A stretch of 64,000 bases of DNA from NCBI GenBank assembly GCA_016716505.1, contig JADJWF010000004.1, positions 682,001 through 746,000 on the forward strand, in the 5' to 3' direction. The position numbers and the translations under genes are program-made. The notes under the pieces are model-generated. The model saw only the letters and a program-made list of their open reading frames with translations, did no database searches and was not told the DNA's origin. This stretch comes from Verrucomicrobiota bacterium. Lineage in GTDB: Bacteria > Verrucomicrobiota > Verrucomicrobiia > Limisphaerales > J093. Below, piece by piece: positions 56,310 to 64,000 of the stretch (its first letter is position 1; the number at the start of each line of letters is the position of its first letter).

Positions 56310-58046
56310 ATGCAAACCAAGTTGCTGCGTTGCTGGTGGAACGCCGTCTGGGCAGTCCTTGTGTCGGTCTCGGTGCACGCCGCCGATGCCATTCCGGACG
56401 AGGACTGCATGCAGTGCCACGGCGACCGGGACCTGACGAAGGAAACCGCGGATGGACGTTCCGTTTCGATGTTTGTGGATGTCGCGAAGCTCAAAGCCTC
56501 GCGCCACAGCACCAACACGTGTTGGAGTTGTCACAGCGACATTGGCGCGGGCCATCCCGACGACGGCCTGGCCGTGAAGCCCGTTGACTGCGCAAGCTGC
56601 CATCGGGAGCAGTCGCAGACCTACGGTGCGAGCGTTCACGGCGTGGCCCTGCTGCGGGGCGAACCGGGCGTGGCCACGTGCAAGGACTGCCACGGCGGCC
56701 ACGAGGTCCTGCCCCGCAGTTCGCCTGAATCCCTGCTGAACCCCGCGCAGCAGGCCAGAATTTGCGGCGGGTGCCACGAAAAGGAGGCGGCCGAAGTGAC
56801 GGAAAGTGTGCATGGCGTGGCCTTGCTGCAGGGCAAGAGGGACGCTCCCGCCTGCACCGACTGCCATTCGGAGCACAAGATCGAGCAGTTAAGGGGCGCC
56901 GCTCCGATCCGGATCTCCGAACGGGTTTGCAGCCAGTGCCACGCCTCCGAGCGGATCAACGCGAGATACCGCATGCCCGCGGACCGCGTGAAGACCTTCC
57001 TCGGCAGCTATCATGGCTTGGCCGCCCGGCTGGGCTCCACGCGCGCCGCGAACTGCGCGAGCTGCCACGGCGTGCATTCCATTCTGCCTTCCAGCGACCC
57101 GCGCTCGAGCATTCACCCAAGCAACCTGGTCCAGACGTGTGGTCAATGTCATCCTGGCGCGACGGAGAACTTCGCGCTGGGTCGCATCCACACCGATCTT
57201 TCCACGGGCGACGACATCGGCAGCGTGGTCAACCGCTGGGTGCGTCGCCTGTACCTCGGATTGATCGTGGTGGTGGTGGGCCTGCTGGCCTCCCACAATG
57301 CGCTGCACTGGTGGCGCAAGGCGGCGGCCGCACGGCTCGCGTCGCTGGCGGGTGAACCGCGAATGGACCTGGGTCAGCGTTGGCAGCATCTGTTGCTGGC
57401 CGTGAGCTTCATCATCCTGGCGTGGTCCGGCTTTGCTCTGAAGTTTCCGGATTCCTGGGCGTCGTGGCTGCTGGGGGCGGACGAAGGAATCCGCCGGTGG
57501 AGCCATCGCGTGGCCGCGCTGGTACTCGTCGGGCTGGGGCTGTTCCACCTGGGCTACATTTTCTTTACCCGCAACGGACGGCAGTTGGTCCGGGACTTCC
57601 TGCCGACGCGCGGGGACCTGACGGCGCTCACACGCATGGCCCGGTACTTGCGCGGCAAAGGCCCCGCGCCGGCGCATGACGGACGCTTCAACTACGCCGA
57701 GAAGATCGAATATTGGGCAGTGGCGTGGGGCACGATCATCATGGGGGTGACGGGCTTCATGATCTGGTTCCCCGTGGCGACGAGCCACTTTCTCCCCCGC
57801 TGGGCAGTGGATGTTGCCACCACGATTCACTACTACGAAGCCATTTTGGCGTGCTTGGCGATCATCGTCTGGCACTTCTATCAGGTGGCATTTGATCCGG
57901 ACGTGTATCCGCTGAACTGGTCGTTCTGGACCGGTCGCAAAGCCCGATCCCACAAAGATCCGGCAGCGCCATGCCCGCCGTCATCGGAACCGGCGAAGTC
58001 CAAGGGCACCGATGCCGTCCCGCCAGACGGGCGGGGCCGCGGATGA
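56310..58046 (+). CDS. Multiheme cytochrome c fused to cytochrome b (CbcL-like), nine c hemes
   Basis: A 578-aa paralogue of the previous gene. Signal peptide RCWWNAVWAVLVSVSVHAAD. Nine CxxCH motifs are CMQCH, CWSCH, CASCH, CKDCH, CGGCH, CTDCH, CSQCH, CASCH and CGQCH, the same number as Geobacter CbcL. About five helices follow, with candidate heme-b histidines in SHNALHWW, VAALVLVGLGLFHLGYIFF and IHYYEAILACLAIIVWHFYQ. GGAGGAG eight bases before the ATG. The Pro/Lys-rich tail after FWTGRKARS is not conserved. Confidence 0.88.
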   Translation: MQTKLLRCWWNAVWAVLVSVSVHAADAIPDEDCMQCHGDRDLTKETADGRSVSMFVDVAKLKASRHSTNTCWSCHSDIGAGHPDDGLAVKPVDCASCHREQSQTYGASVHGVALLRGEPGVATCKDCHGGHEVLPRSSPESLLNPAQQARICGGCHEKEAAEVTESVHGVALLQGKRDAPACTDCHSEHKIEQLRGAAPIRISERVCSQCHASERINARYRMPADRVKTFLGSYHGLAARLGSTRAANCASCHGVHSILPSSDPRSSIHPSNLVQTCGQCHPGATENFALGRIHTDLSTGDDIGSVVNRWVRRLYLGLIVVVVGLLASHNALHWWRKAAAARLASLAGEPRMDLGQRWQHLLLAVSFIILAWSGFALKFPDSWASWLLGADEGIRRWSHRVAALVLVGLGLFHLGYIFFTRNGRQLVRDFLPTRGDLTALTRMARYLRGKGPAPAHDGRFNYAEKIEYWAVAWGTIIMGVTGFMIWFPVATSHFLPRWAVDVATTIHYYEAILACLAIIVWHFYQVAFDPDVYPLNWSFWTGRKARSHKDPAAPCPPSSEPAKSKGTDAVPPDGRGRG

Positions 58047-58257
58047 TCCGAACCCGGTCTTTCCGGGGAGCAAGAAAAGGCAAGGATTCGCCAATAACGG
58101 TGTAGTCCGTTGGTTCAGCTCGCTCAGTATCTCCCCTGTGAACCAAGTAGCCCGTCATGTTCGCTATACCCGACCAGGAAATTCCGGGAACGAGCCGCTT
58201 GGGTTCCCTATTCCCGTATCCGCTGAGTAACCCGTTCAACCCCAAAACAGACCTGCC

Positions 58258-60072
58258 ATGACCGCATACAGCAGAAACGAAACGCCCAACCGGCCGGGCC
58301 TGCTCACCAAGCTGACTCTGAGTATCATGGCCTTCCCGGTGTTCGCAACCGCTGCAGACATGCATCAGCCGCCCACCACCTGGCCGGGCGGGTTGGATCC
58401 CCGCGCGATGCTGCTGTCCATTTCCAAGGGCGAGACCTCTGCCACCGTCACTTGGACGGCGCCGCGCGGGCCGTTCCAGGTGGAGATGAAACCCAGCCTT
58501 GACTCCGGAACCTGGCAACCGGTCGGCGCTCCTACCATGAATGAGTCTGCCGAAATCCCGCTCGGCGATGGCAACGGATTCATTCGGGTGGCGGCCGGGA
58601 ACGGCAACTACGTCGGCCAGGAGGCCGTCTGGAACTGCGGGATCTGTCACCCCGACGCGCATCGCGGCTGGGTGGAGACCAGCCACGCGAAGGCCTTCGA
58701 GACGCTGCGGGCGATCGGGATGCACAAGAATCCCCAGTGTCTGCCGTGTCACACCGTCGGATACGGTTTGCCAAACGGCTTCAAAGACGAAGCCACCACC
58801 CCGAACTTGGCGGGGGTCCAGTGCGAGAACTGCCACGGCCCGGCCGGCGATCATCTGAGCAACCCCCGTGACCCCTCCCTGCGACCCAGCGTCACGATCG
58901 CTTCCGAGGTGTGCGGTGGGTGCCACAACGGATTCCACCATCCGACCTATGACGAGTGGTCCAAGGCCGGCCACGCCCACGTCACGGAGCCGGGCATGTT
59001 CAACGCCGGAGTCGGGCGCATGTACCAGTGCGGCGTGTGCCACTCCGGGGCGGTCCGCAACGCGGTGATCAAGGACTACGATGCCGGCGGAGACGGCACC
59101 AACGTCCAACCGCCCTCGATCAAGGATGCCAACTCGTTTGCCCAGGAATGCACGGTCTGCCACGACCCGCACAGGAAGTTTGATACGCTTACGGATCTGG
59201 GACTGCCCGCCCAGCCTGCGCAGCTTCGCAATCCGGTCAGTTCGGTGAAGTTTATGTCGTACGTGACCTCGACCAATGCGACCGGGTTCGCGCAGCAGTA
59301 TGATCCCACGATTCAAATCTGCGGTCAGTGCCACAACGAACGCGGCGCCACGTGGGCGAACACGACCGCCCGGCCGCCCCACCACTCGCCCCAGTACAAC
59401 ATCCTGATTGGCCAGGCGGTGGACCCGCGCTTCGACACCAATACCCTCAACGGGCAGCCAATTTCCCTCAACATGGGACCCGCGGGTCACGGTGATCCGA
59501 CCGTTCCGGCTCCGGCGGGCAATCCCGGTCAGTGCACCGCCTGCCATAATCGTCCGGAGCACCCGGACAATCTCTCTCCCTCCAACCCGGCCTACACGGG
59601 GCATCAGTTCACGCTCGAAACGCTCGCCTGCGCCGAGTGTCACGGTTTTCTCGGGCTTCCCGACGCCGAGGAGATTGCTGAGGGCGGGATTCAGTTCATC
59701 CAGGCAGGCATCCGGCAGGGCATCGCCAACGTGATGGCGGAATTGAACGCGTGGGCGACCAACAAGATTCAGGACCTCTACACGCCGGGAACGACCAACT
59801 ACGTTGCCTTTTTCGGCAATAACGCGCCAGAATCCGTCGTGCCGTGGGAGTTCACCAACATCGGTCAGTTGAATCCGGGGCGGCGGGGGCCACCCGCGGC
59901 GGCACAGGCGAGGATTTCCCGGTACGCGCCCGAGATTCTCAAGTCTCGTTTCCTCCTGTATCTCGTGGAGCACGACGCCAGCTACGGCGTCCACAACCCG
60001 CCGTACGCGCGTTACCTGCTCCAGCAGGCCCGCGAGTTTGCCCGGCAGGCCCCGGGAATCCCGGCGGAATAG
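58258..60072 (+). CDS. Large exported nonaheme cytochrome c
   Basis: A 604-aa secreted protein. The signal region is LTKLTLSIMAFPVFATAAD. An immunoglobulin-like domain follows (residues about 45-115: ISKGETSATVTWTAPRGPF). Nine heme sites come next: CGICH, CLPCH, CENCH, CGGCH, CGVCH, CTVCH, CGQCH, CTACH and CAECH. A helical C-terminal domain without hemes ends RYLLQQAREFARQAPGIPAE. The WNCGICHPDAHRGWVETSHA and CENCHGPAGDHLSNPRD patches resemble cytochrome c554-type multiheme proteins. Position at the end of the locus suggests the extracellular or surface terminal carrier, but a catalytic role cannot be excluded. Confidence 0.8.
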   Translation: MTAYSRNETPNRPGLLTKLTLSIMAFPVFATAADMHQPPTTWPGGLDPRAMLLSISKGETSATVTWTAPRGPFQVEMKPSLDSGTWQPVGAPTMNESAEIPLGDGNGFIRVAAGNGNYVGQEAVWNCGICHPDAHRGWVETSHAKAFETLRAIGMHKNPQCLPCHTVGYGLPNGFKDEATTPNLAGVQCENCHGPAGDHLSNPRDPSLRPSVTIASEVCGGCHNGFHHPTYDEWSKAGHAHVTEPGMFNAGVGRMYQCGVCHSGAVRNAVIKDYDAGGDGTNVQPPSIKDANSFAQECTVCHDPHRKFDTLTDLGLPAQPAQLRNPVSSVKFMSYVTSTNATGFAQQYDPTIQICGQCHNERGATWANTTARPPHHSPQYNILIGQAVDPRFDTNTLNGQPISLNMGPAGHGDPTVPAPAGNPGQCTACHNRPEHPDNLSPSNPAYTGHQFTLETLACAECHGFLGLPDAEEIAEGGIQFIQAGIRQGIANVMAELNAWATNKIQDLYTPGTTNYVAFFGNNAPESVVPWEFTNIGQLNPGRRGPPAAAQARISRYAPEILKSRFLLYLVEHDASYGVHNPPYARYLLQQAREFARQAPGIPAE

Positions 60073-60114
60073 ACTGTCCCTCACCTCGCTGCCAACAGCG
60101 CATGGTGTTTGCGA

Positions 60115-60158
60115 GTCCGCGGTGGTCGGACACTGGTCCGGCCGCCGCGGACTTTTTC
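60115..60158 (+). terminator. Terminator after the cytochrome locus
   Basis: Eight-base stem GTCCGCGG (60115-60122) and CCGCGGAC (60145-60152) followed by TTTTTCG. It lies 43 bases past the stop. Confidence 0.75.
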
Positions 60159-60351
60159 GTAGCGTGGCGCCGGAGTCTGAGCGACCGGGCAGTCACCAAG
60201 TCCCCGCGCCCGAAAAGACGCCGTCCTGAATCGGGGCCGCGCGGCGGGCGGCCAGCCAAGCTTGCTTTTTGAGTTCCCGCTTCCAGACTGCCACCCGCCG
60301 GCAGGACCAGTTATCGAATCGAGCCAGGCACCGACGCTTTACGACATCGCC

Positions 60352-61518
60352 ATGCGCACCACCTATGTTCCCCCGCTGACGGCGGAAACCGCCAAGGAGG
60401 CCGCCCGCCGCGCCGCCGCGGCCAGCCCGTTCGCCGACCTCGCAACCAAGCCGCCCAAGTGCGACGTGTTGCTGGTGGGCTTCGACTTCGGAACCAACAC
60501 CTCGTGTGTCAAGGCCGCCTACTTGGGCGCCAACGAGCTGCTGCTGAGCGAAATCGTCCCCACGGTCGTGGGCTACGCGCGTGATGGCATCGTCGAAAAC
60601 CTCCTCCCGGACAATGCGAAGATCCTCTTCGGACAACTCGCCCAGCGCAACCGGATGTACCTGCGCATGGTGCCGCCCATGGCCAACGGCGTGATCGCGG
60701 ACGCCGCCGCCGCGGTGGATTTTTGCCGTTACGTGCGTGGTTTGATTCAGGCGCCCAACGAGGTGGAGACCCGCGCGGTGGTCGGCCTGCCCGCCAACGC
60801 CGACCGCACGGCCCGCGAGAATCTCGCGAAGACGCTGACCGGACTGTTCGACAAGATCCTGCTGATTCCCGAGCCGTTCCTGGCCGCGCTTGGTTTCCGC
60901 GACGAGTCCAAGCTCTCCGACCCTGCCTACAACGACCCGGTTCGCAACTCGCTGTTTGTGGACATTGGCGCGGGCACCACGGATGTCTGCATGGTGCAGG
61001 GTTACTTCCCGACCGCGGAAAGCCAGGTCAGCGTGGAGTTCGCGGGCGACCGCGTGGACATGCTCATCATGGAGGCAATTCGCCGCGAGTACCCGGACGT
61101 GAACCTTTCCCTGGCGAAGGTGCGGGAAATCAAGGAGCGGCATTCGTACGTCGGACGCTGCGAATCGCCGGCAGTCGCGAACCTCGTCATCGGCGGCAAG
61201 ATGCGGAAGCTGGACTTCACCGCCGCGATCGGCGACGCCTGCAAGCAGTTGCTCGAACAAGTCTTCGATTGCGTGCGGACCGTGGTCGCCCGGGCGTCCT
61301 CGGACAGCGTGGGTGAGTTGATTCAAAACATCGTGCTGACCGGCGGCGGCAGTTGCATCCGCAATCTCGACACCGAACTCCAGCGGCTGCTCGCGGAGGA
61401 TGGCTACGAAAAGCCCGGGGTGCAGAGCATCGGCGCCGGCCACAAGGAACTCGTTGCCAAAGGGGCGCTGGTCGCCGGCCGGCAAGCCCGCGAGAATCAG
61501 TGGTCGCTGCTCGCCTGA
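60352..61518 (+). CDS. Actin-like ATPase, MamK/MreB superfamily
   Basis: A 388-aa actin-fold protein. Phosphate-1 motif LLVGFDFGTNTSCVKAAYLG. Phosphate-2 motif LFVDIGAGTTDVCMVQGYFP. Adenosine motif NIVLTGGGSCIRNLDTELQR. Stretches such as ERHSYVGR, MVPPMANGVIADAAAAVDF and the VVGYARDGIVENLL start follow the pattern of MamK rather than MreB or DnaK. MamK builds filaments that position organelles (magnetosomes); no magnetosome gene lies nearby, so the cargo is unknown. ParM/Alp-type plasmid actins are another possibility. It overlaps the convergent rsmE by 22 bases. Confidence 0.75.
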   Translation: MRTTYVPPLTAETAKEAARRAAAASPFADLATKPPKCDVLLVGFDFGTNTSCVKAAYLGANELLLSEIVPTVVGYARDGIVENLLPDNAKILFGQLAQRNRMYLRMVPPMANGVIADAAAAVDFCRYVRGLIQAPNEVETRAVVGLPANADRTARENLAKTLTGLFDKILLIPEPFLAALGFRDESKLSDPAYNDPVRNSLFVDIGAGTTDVCMVQGYFPTAESQVSVEFAGDRVDMLIMEAIRREYPDVNLSLAKVREIKERHSYVGRCESPAVANLVIGGKMRKLDFTAAIGDACKQLLEQVFDCVRTVVARASSDSVGELIQNIVLTGGGSCIRNLDTELQRLLAEDGYEKPGVQSIGAGHKELVAKGALVAGRQARENQWSLLA

Positions 61519-62273
61519 GCGGCGAGGCCAGCCCCTATTTCGTAGCCGAGAAACGCGAGGCAGTAGAGCGCGGCGGTTTCCGCTCGCAGAACCAACGGTC
61601 CCAGCGTGATGGGTTGCACGCCAGCGGCTTCCAGCGCGTCGAGTTCCGCCGGCGTGAAGTCTCCTTCGGGCCCGATCCACACCGCCGCGGTGGCCGGATT
61701 GCGCCCGCGCTCGGCGCGAAACTGCTCGATCACGGCGCGGGGATGCCGGCGCGCGGGCCGCAGCGAACCCACCAGCGCGAGGTCCACCGCCTCCGCTCGC
61801 GTCAGCGCCGGGCCGAGTCGCGCTGGTTCCTCGATCCGCGGCAGCCAGGGGTTGCCACACTGCTTGACCGCTTCGATGGCCAGGTCGCGCCAGCGCGCCG
61901 TCTTCCCGCGGGACCCATCGCTCCCAAACTGCGGCACACTCCGCTCCGTGAGCACCGGCACAATGCGCGCCACTCCCAGCTCGGTCGCTTTTTGCATCAC
62001 CCAGTCCATGCTCTTCGCCTTGGTGACCGCCGGGTACAGCGTGACCTGCCAGGGCAAAGGCGGGTGACGTCGCATCGCGAACTTCTTCAGGCGGACGATG
62101 GTCCGTGATTCGCCTTCGACGACACACCGGTATTCCGCCCCGGCGCCGTCCAACACCGTGACCTCGTCGCCCGGGCGCAGCCGCAAGACATGGCGCGCGT
62201 GGTGGGCATCACCTTCGCGGAGCGTCAGGAGGTCGTCGCTGCTCTCGGAAGGCGGGAGGAAGAAGCGATGCAT
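61497..62273 (-). CDS. rsmE: 16S rRNA (uracil-1498-N3)-methyltransferase RsmE
   Basis: A 258-aa SPOUT methyltransferase that methylates U1498 of 16S rRNA in the assembled 30S subunit. N-terminal PUA-like domain MHRFFLPPSESSDDLLTLRE. Family motifs QKATELGVARIVPVLTERS and VKQCGNPWLPRIEEP. The knotted SAM site is IGPEGDFTPAELDAL and TLGPLVLRAETAALYCLA. ATG 62273 is chosen because the motif MHRFF is the normal start. Same strand as dnaJ and grpE. Confidence 0.93.
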   Translation of the reverse strand: MHRFFLPPSESSDDLLTLREGDAHHARHVLRLRPGDEVTVLDGAGAEYRCVVEGESRTIVRLKKFAMRRHPPLPWQVTLYPAVTKAKSMDWVMQKATELGVARIVPVLTERSVPQFGSDGSRGKTARWRDLAIEAVKQCGNPWLPRIEEPARLGPALTRAEAVDLALVGSLRPARRHPRAVIEQFRAERGRNPATAAVWIGPEGDFTPAELDALEAAGVQPITLGPLVLRAETAALYCLAFLGYEIGAGLAAQASSDH

Positions 62274-62318
62274 CGCGGTGGGACATCGCGGCGATCGGGC
62301 CACGTCCGGCCGGCGCGG

Positions 62319-63485
62319 CTAGCGGAACAGATCTTTGGCCCGCTCGAAAAAGGACTTGATCCGCGGGTTCACGCTCGAATCGCAGGTCGCGGCGAACTCT
62401 TCGAGTTTCGCGCGTTGGTGGCTGTTGAGCTTGGTGGGCACTTCCACCACGACGCGGACGTGCAGGTCTCCAAAACCGTATCCTTGGACATTCCGGACAC
62501 CTTTGCCTTTCAGGCGGAAGACGGTGCCCGATTGGGTGCCTGCCGGAATCCGAATGTGCGCCGCGCCCGTGAGAGTGGGCACTTCGATCTCCGCTCCCAG
62601 CGCTGCCTGCACGAAGCTGATCGGCACTTCGCAGAGCAGGTCATCCCCCTCGCGCTGAAAGATGTCATGCGGTCGCACGTGCAGGACCACGTACAAGTCA
62701 CCCGCCGGCCCGCCCCGGACGCCGGCCTCGCCCTTGCCGGCGAGCCGCAACTTGGTGCCGTTGTCCACCCCGGCGGGAATGCGCACGGGGATGCGGGAGG
62801 GCCGCTGCACCAAGCCGCTCCCCCGGCACGTTCGGCAGGGGCGCTCGATCACCCGGCCGCTGCCGTTGCAGCGCGGACAGCCCTGCCGTACCCGCATGAA
62901 CCCGCCGACCACCTGTTCCACCTGGCCCCGGCCGCCGCAAGTCGGGCAGGCCTTTCGTCCCGACCCCGCCTCTGCGCCGGAGCCCGCGCAGGCCTCGCAG
63001 GTCTCCGATTTCGCCACGCTGATCTCCTTCTCGCAGCCCAGCGCCGCCTCCTCGAAGTCAATCTCCAGCTCGTACACCAGGTCCTCGCCTTGAGCCGGAC
63101 CATGCGGATCGCGCCGGCTTTCGCCGAAGAACTGGCTGAAGATGGACTCCGCGCCACCGCCGCCGAACACCTCGCGAAACAGGTCGGCCGGGTCGTGGAA
63201 GCCGCCGAAATCACCGAAACCGCCCCCGCCGCGTCCGGCCCCCCCGGCGCGTGCCCGCGGGTCAAACGCGGCGTGTCCGTACTGGTCGTAGGCGGCCCGC
63301 TTTTGCGGGTCGCTCAACACCTCGTACGCCTCGCCCACCTCCTTGAACTTCTCCTCCGCCGATTTGTCGCCGGGATTCCGGTCCGGATGGTACTTGAGGG
63401 CCAGCTTGCGGTAGGCCTTCTTGATTTCCTCTTCGTTGGCGGATTTGCCGACCCCGAGGACCTCGTAGTAGTCGCGCTTGGCCAT
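62319..63485 (-). CDS. dnaJ: Chaperone DnaJ
   Basis: A 388-aa type I J-protein, co-chaperone that stimulates DnaK ATPase. J domain (residues 1-70) with HPD in LKYHPDRNPGDKSAEE. Gly/Phe region GGGFGDFGGFHDPADLF. Four CxxCxGxG zinc repeats: CEACAGSG, CPTCGGRG, CPRCNGSG, CRTCRGSG. C-terminal substrate domain with VVLHVRPHDIFQREGDDL. It follows grpE by 12 bases. dnaK is not in the window. Confidence 0.97.
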   Translation of the reverse strand: MAKRDYYEVLGVGKSANEEEIKKAYRKLALKYHPDRNPGDKSAEEKFKEVGEAYEVLSDPQKRAAYDQYGHAAFDPRARAGGAGRGGGGFGDFGGFHDPADLFREVFGGGGAESIFSQFFGESRRDPHGPAQGEDLVYELEIDFEEAALGCEKEISVAKSETCEACAGSGAEAGSGRKACPTCGGRGQVEQVVGGFMRVRQGCPRCNGSGRVIERPCRTCRGSGLVQRPSRIPVRIPAGVDNGTKLRLAGKGEAGVRGGPAGDLYVVLHVRPHDIFQREGDDLLCEVPISFVQAALGAEIEVPTLTGAAHIRIPAGTQSGTVFRLKGKGVRNVQGYGFGDLHVRVVVEVPTKLNSHQRAKLEEFAATCDSSVNPRIKSFFERAKDLFR

Positions 63486-63497
63486 GCGGTTCCTGAC

Positions 63498-64000
63498 TTA
63501 GGCCGCTGTCGCCGCAGGTTGAGCTCCCGGTGCCTTCGCCACCACCACCGTTGCCGCCCGCAGGAGGCGATCCCGGAACTTGTAGCCTTTGCGAAGCTGC
63601 TGCACGACGTGCCCTTCCGGGACGGTGGGTGATTCGACCTGCGACACCGCCTCATGCCAGTTCGGGTCAAACATCTGCCCGGTCGCGTCCACCTCCTCCA
63701 AACCGGCCTCGGTCAGCGCGGCCTTGAGCTGGCTGTGGATCATCGCCACGCCGGTCTTGAGGGAGTCGGCCTGGCCGTTGGCGGCGCTGGCGGCCGCCAG
63801 CGCCATTTCGAAGTTGTCCAGCACGGGCAGCAACCGCGCGATCAACGCTTCGTTGGCGTAGCGGATGGCGTCCTGTTTGTCGCGCGCCGCCCGTTTACGG
63901 AAATTCTCCAGTTCCGCGACCGCCCGCACATAGCGATCCCAGTTTTCGGCCGCCTTCGCGGCATTGGCCCGCAGGTCCGCGAGTTCCTCGGCCGTCGGGA
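63498..64000 (-). CDS. grpE: Nucleotide exchange factor GrpE (partial, 5' end outside)
   Basis: At least 167 residues of the DnaK nucleotide-exchange factor. Long coiled coil up to VAELENFRKRAARDKQDAIR, four-helix bundle LLPVLDNFEMALAA, then the beta-wing PNWHEAVSQVES and GYKFRDRLLRAATVVVAK. The frame stays open to the window end. The first ATG inside (63929) is not the true start because the coiled coil continues upstream. Operon with dnaJ. Confidence 0.93.
   Translation of the reverse strand, partial: PTAEELADLRANAAKAAENWDRYVRAVAELENFRKRAARDKQDAIRYANEALIARLLPVLDNFEMALAAASAANGQADSLKTGVAMIHSQLKAALTEAGLEEVDATGQMFDPNWHEAVSQVESPTVPEGHVVQQLRKGYKFRDRLLRAATVVVAKAPGAQPAATAA

Overview
The window is GC-rich DNA that looks like a verrucomicrobial genome. 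The reasons are many short exported proteins ending in a PEP-CTERM tripartite signal ([22 protein letters not shown]), tandem SPFH/HflK-HflC genes, Tat-exported Gfo/Idh/MocA and TIM-barrel epimerase pairs, and numerous palindromic interspersed repeats. Phylum placement is inference from gene content. Several conserved genes (glnA twice, the NapC-like cytochrome, a zinc-ribbon gene, a PLDc_N gene) carry one-base frameshifts; the glnA and NapC-like ones sit in T runs. This looks like long-read assembly error, so any claim resting on a single indel needs raw reads.

Layout. 0-9 kb: mnmA-cutA, then an ABC-2 permease, three SPFH proteins and a CPx metal ATPase in one tight + strand run. 9.3-20.8 kb, minus strand: a large exported BNR/beta-helix protein whose signal-peptide codons contain an AG/CT microsatellite and are out of frame here. 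It is followed by a 13-ORF array of short PEP-CTERM genes (family A, family B) interleaved with repeated copies of the big gene's 3' end (C blocks). The last C-A module is almost identical to the C-A module at the 3' end of the big gene, while the modules between are diverged. This suggests gene conversion of cassettes. 20.8-38.9 kb: housekeeping and metabolic genes (mutY, rnhC, topB, serA, a parvulin, carbonic anhydrase, GH28, sugar epimerases/oxidoreductases). 39-42.2 kb: a ~172 bp tandem repeat and a small integron (attC, one PEP-CTERM cassette, intI with an in-frame palindromic insertion). 42.6-48.5 kb: an oxidoreductase, tRNA-Arg, and a nitrogen module glnB-amt-glnA with a sigma-54 promoter. 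48.9-60.1 kb: a multiheme cytochrome locus resembling extracellular electron transfer systems. 60.4-64 kb: a MamK/MreB-like actin, rsmE, dnaJ and grpE.

How the genes work together. The cytochrome locus has every layer needed to move electrons across a Gram-negative envelope: a NapC/NirT heptaheme quinol oxidase (ImcH-like), two multiheme-c/cytochrome-b fusions (CbcL-like), a small soluble cytochrome c, an MtrA-like periplasmic cytochrome with its MtrB-like barrel, and a large nonaheme exported protein. The nitrogen module pairs the PII sensor with the ammonium channel it gates and with glutamine synthetase. The PEP-CTERM array, the integron cassette and the orphan PEP-CTERM tail at 36.1 kb all concern exosortase-processed surface proteins; no exosortase gene lies in the window.

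The observations most worth following are the putative phase-variable, cassette-switching surface protein locus (9.3-20.8 kb), the integron carrying a PEP-CTERM cassette (40.1-42.2 kb), and the electron-transfer cluster (48.9-60.1 kb).
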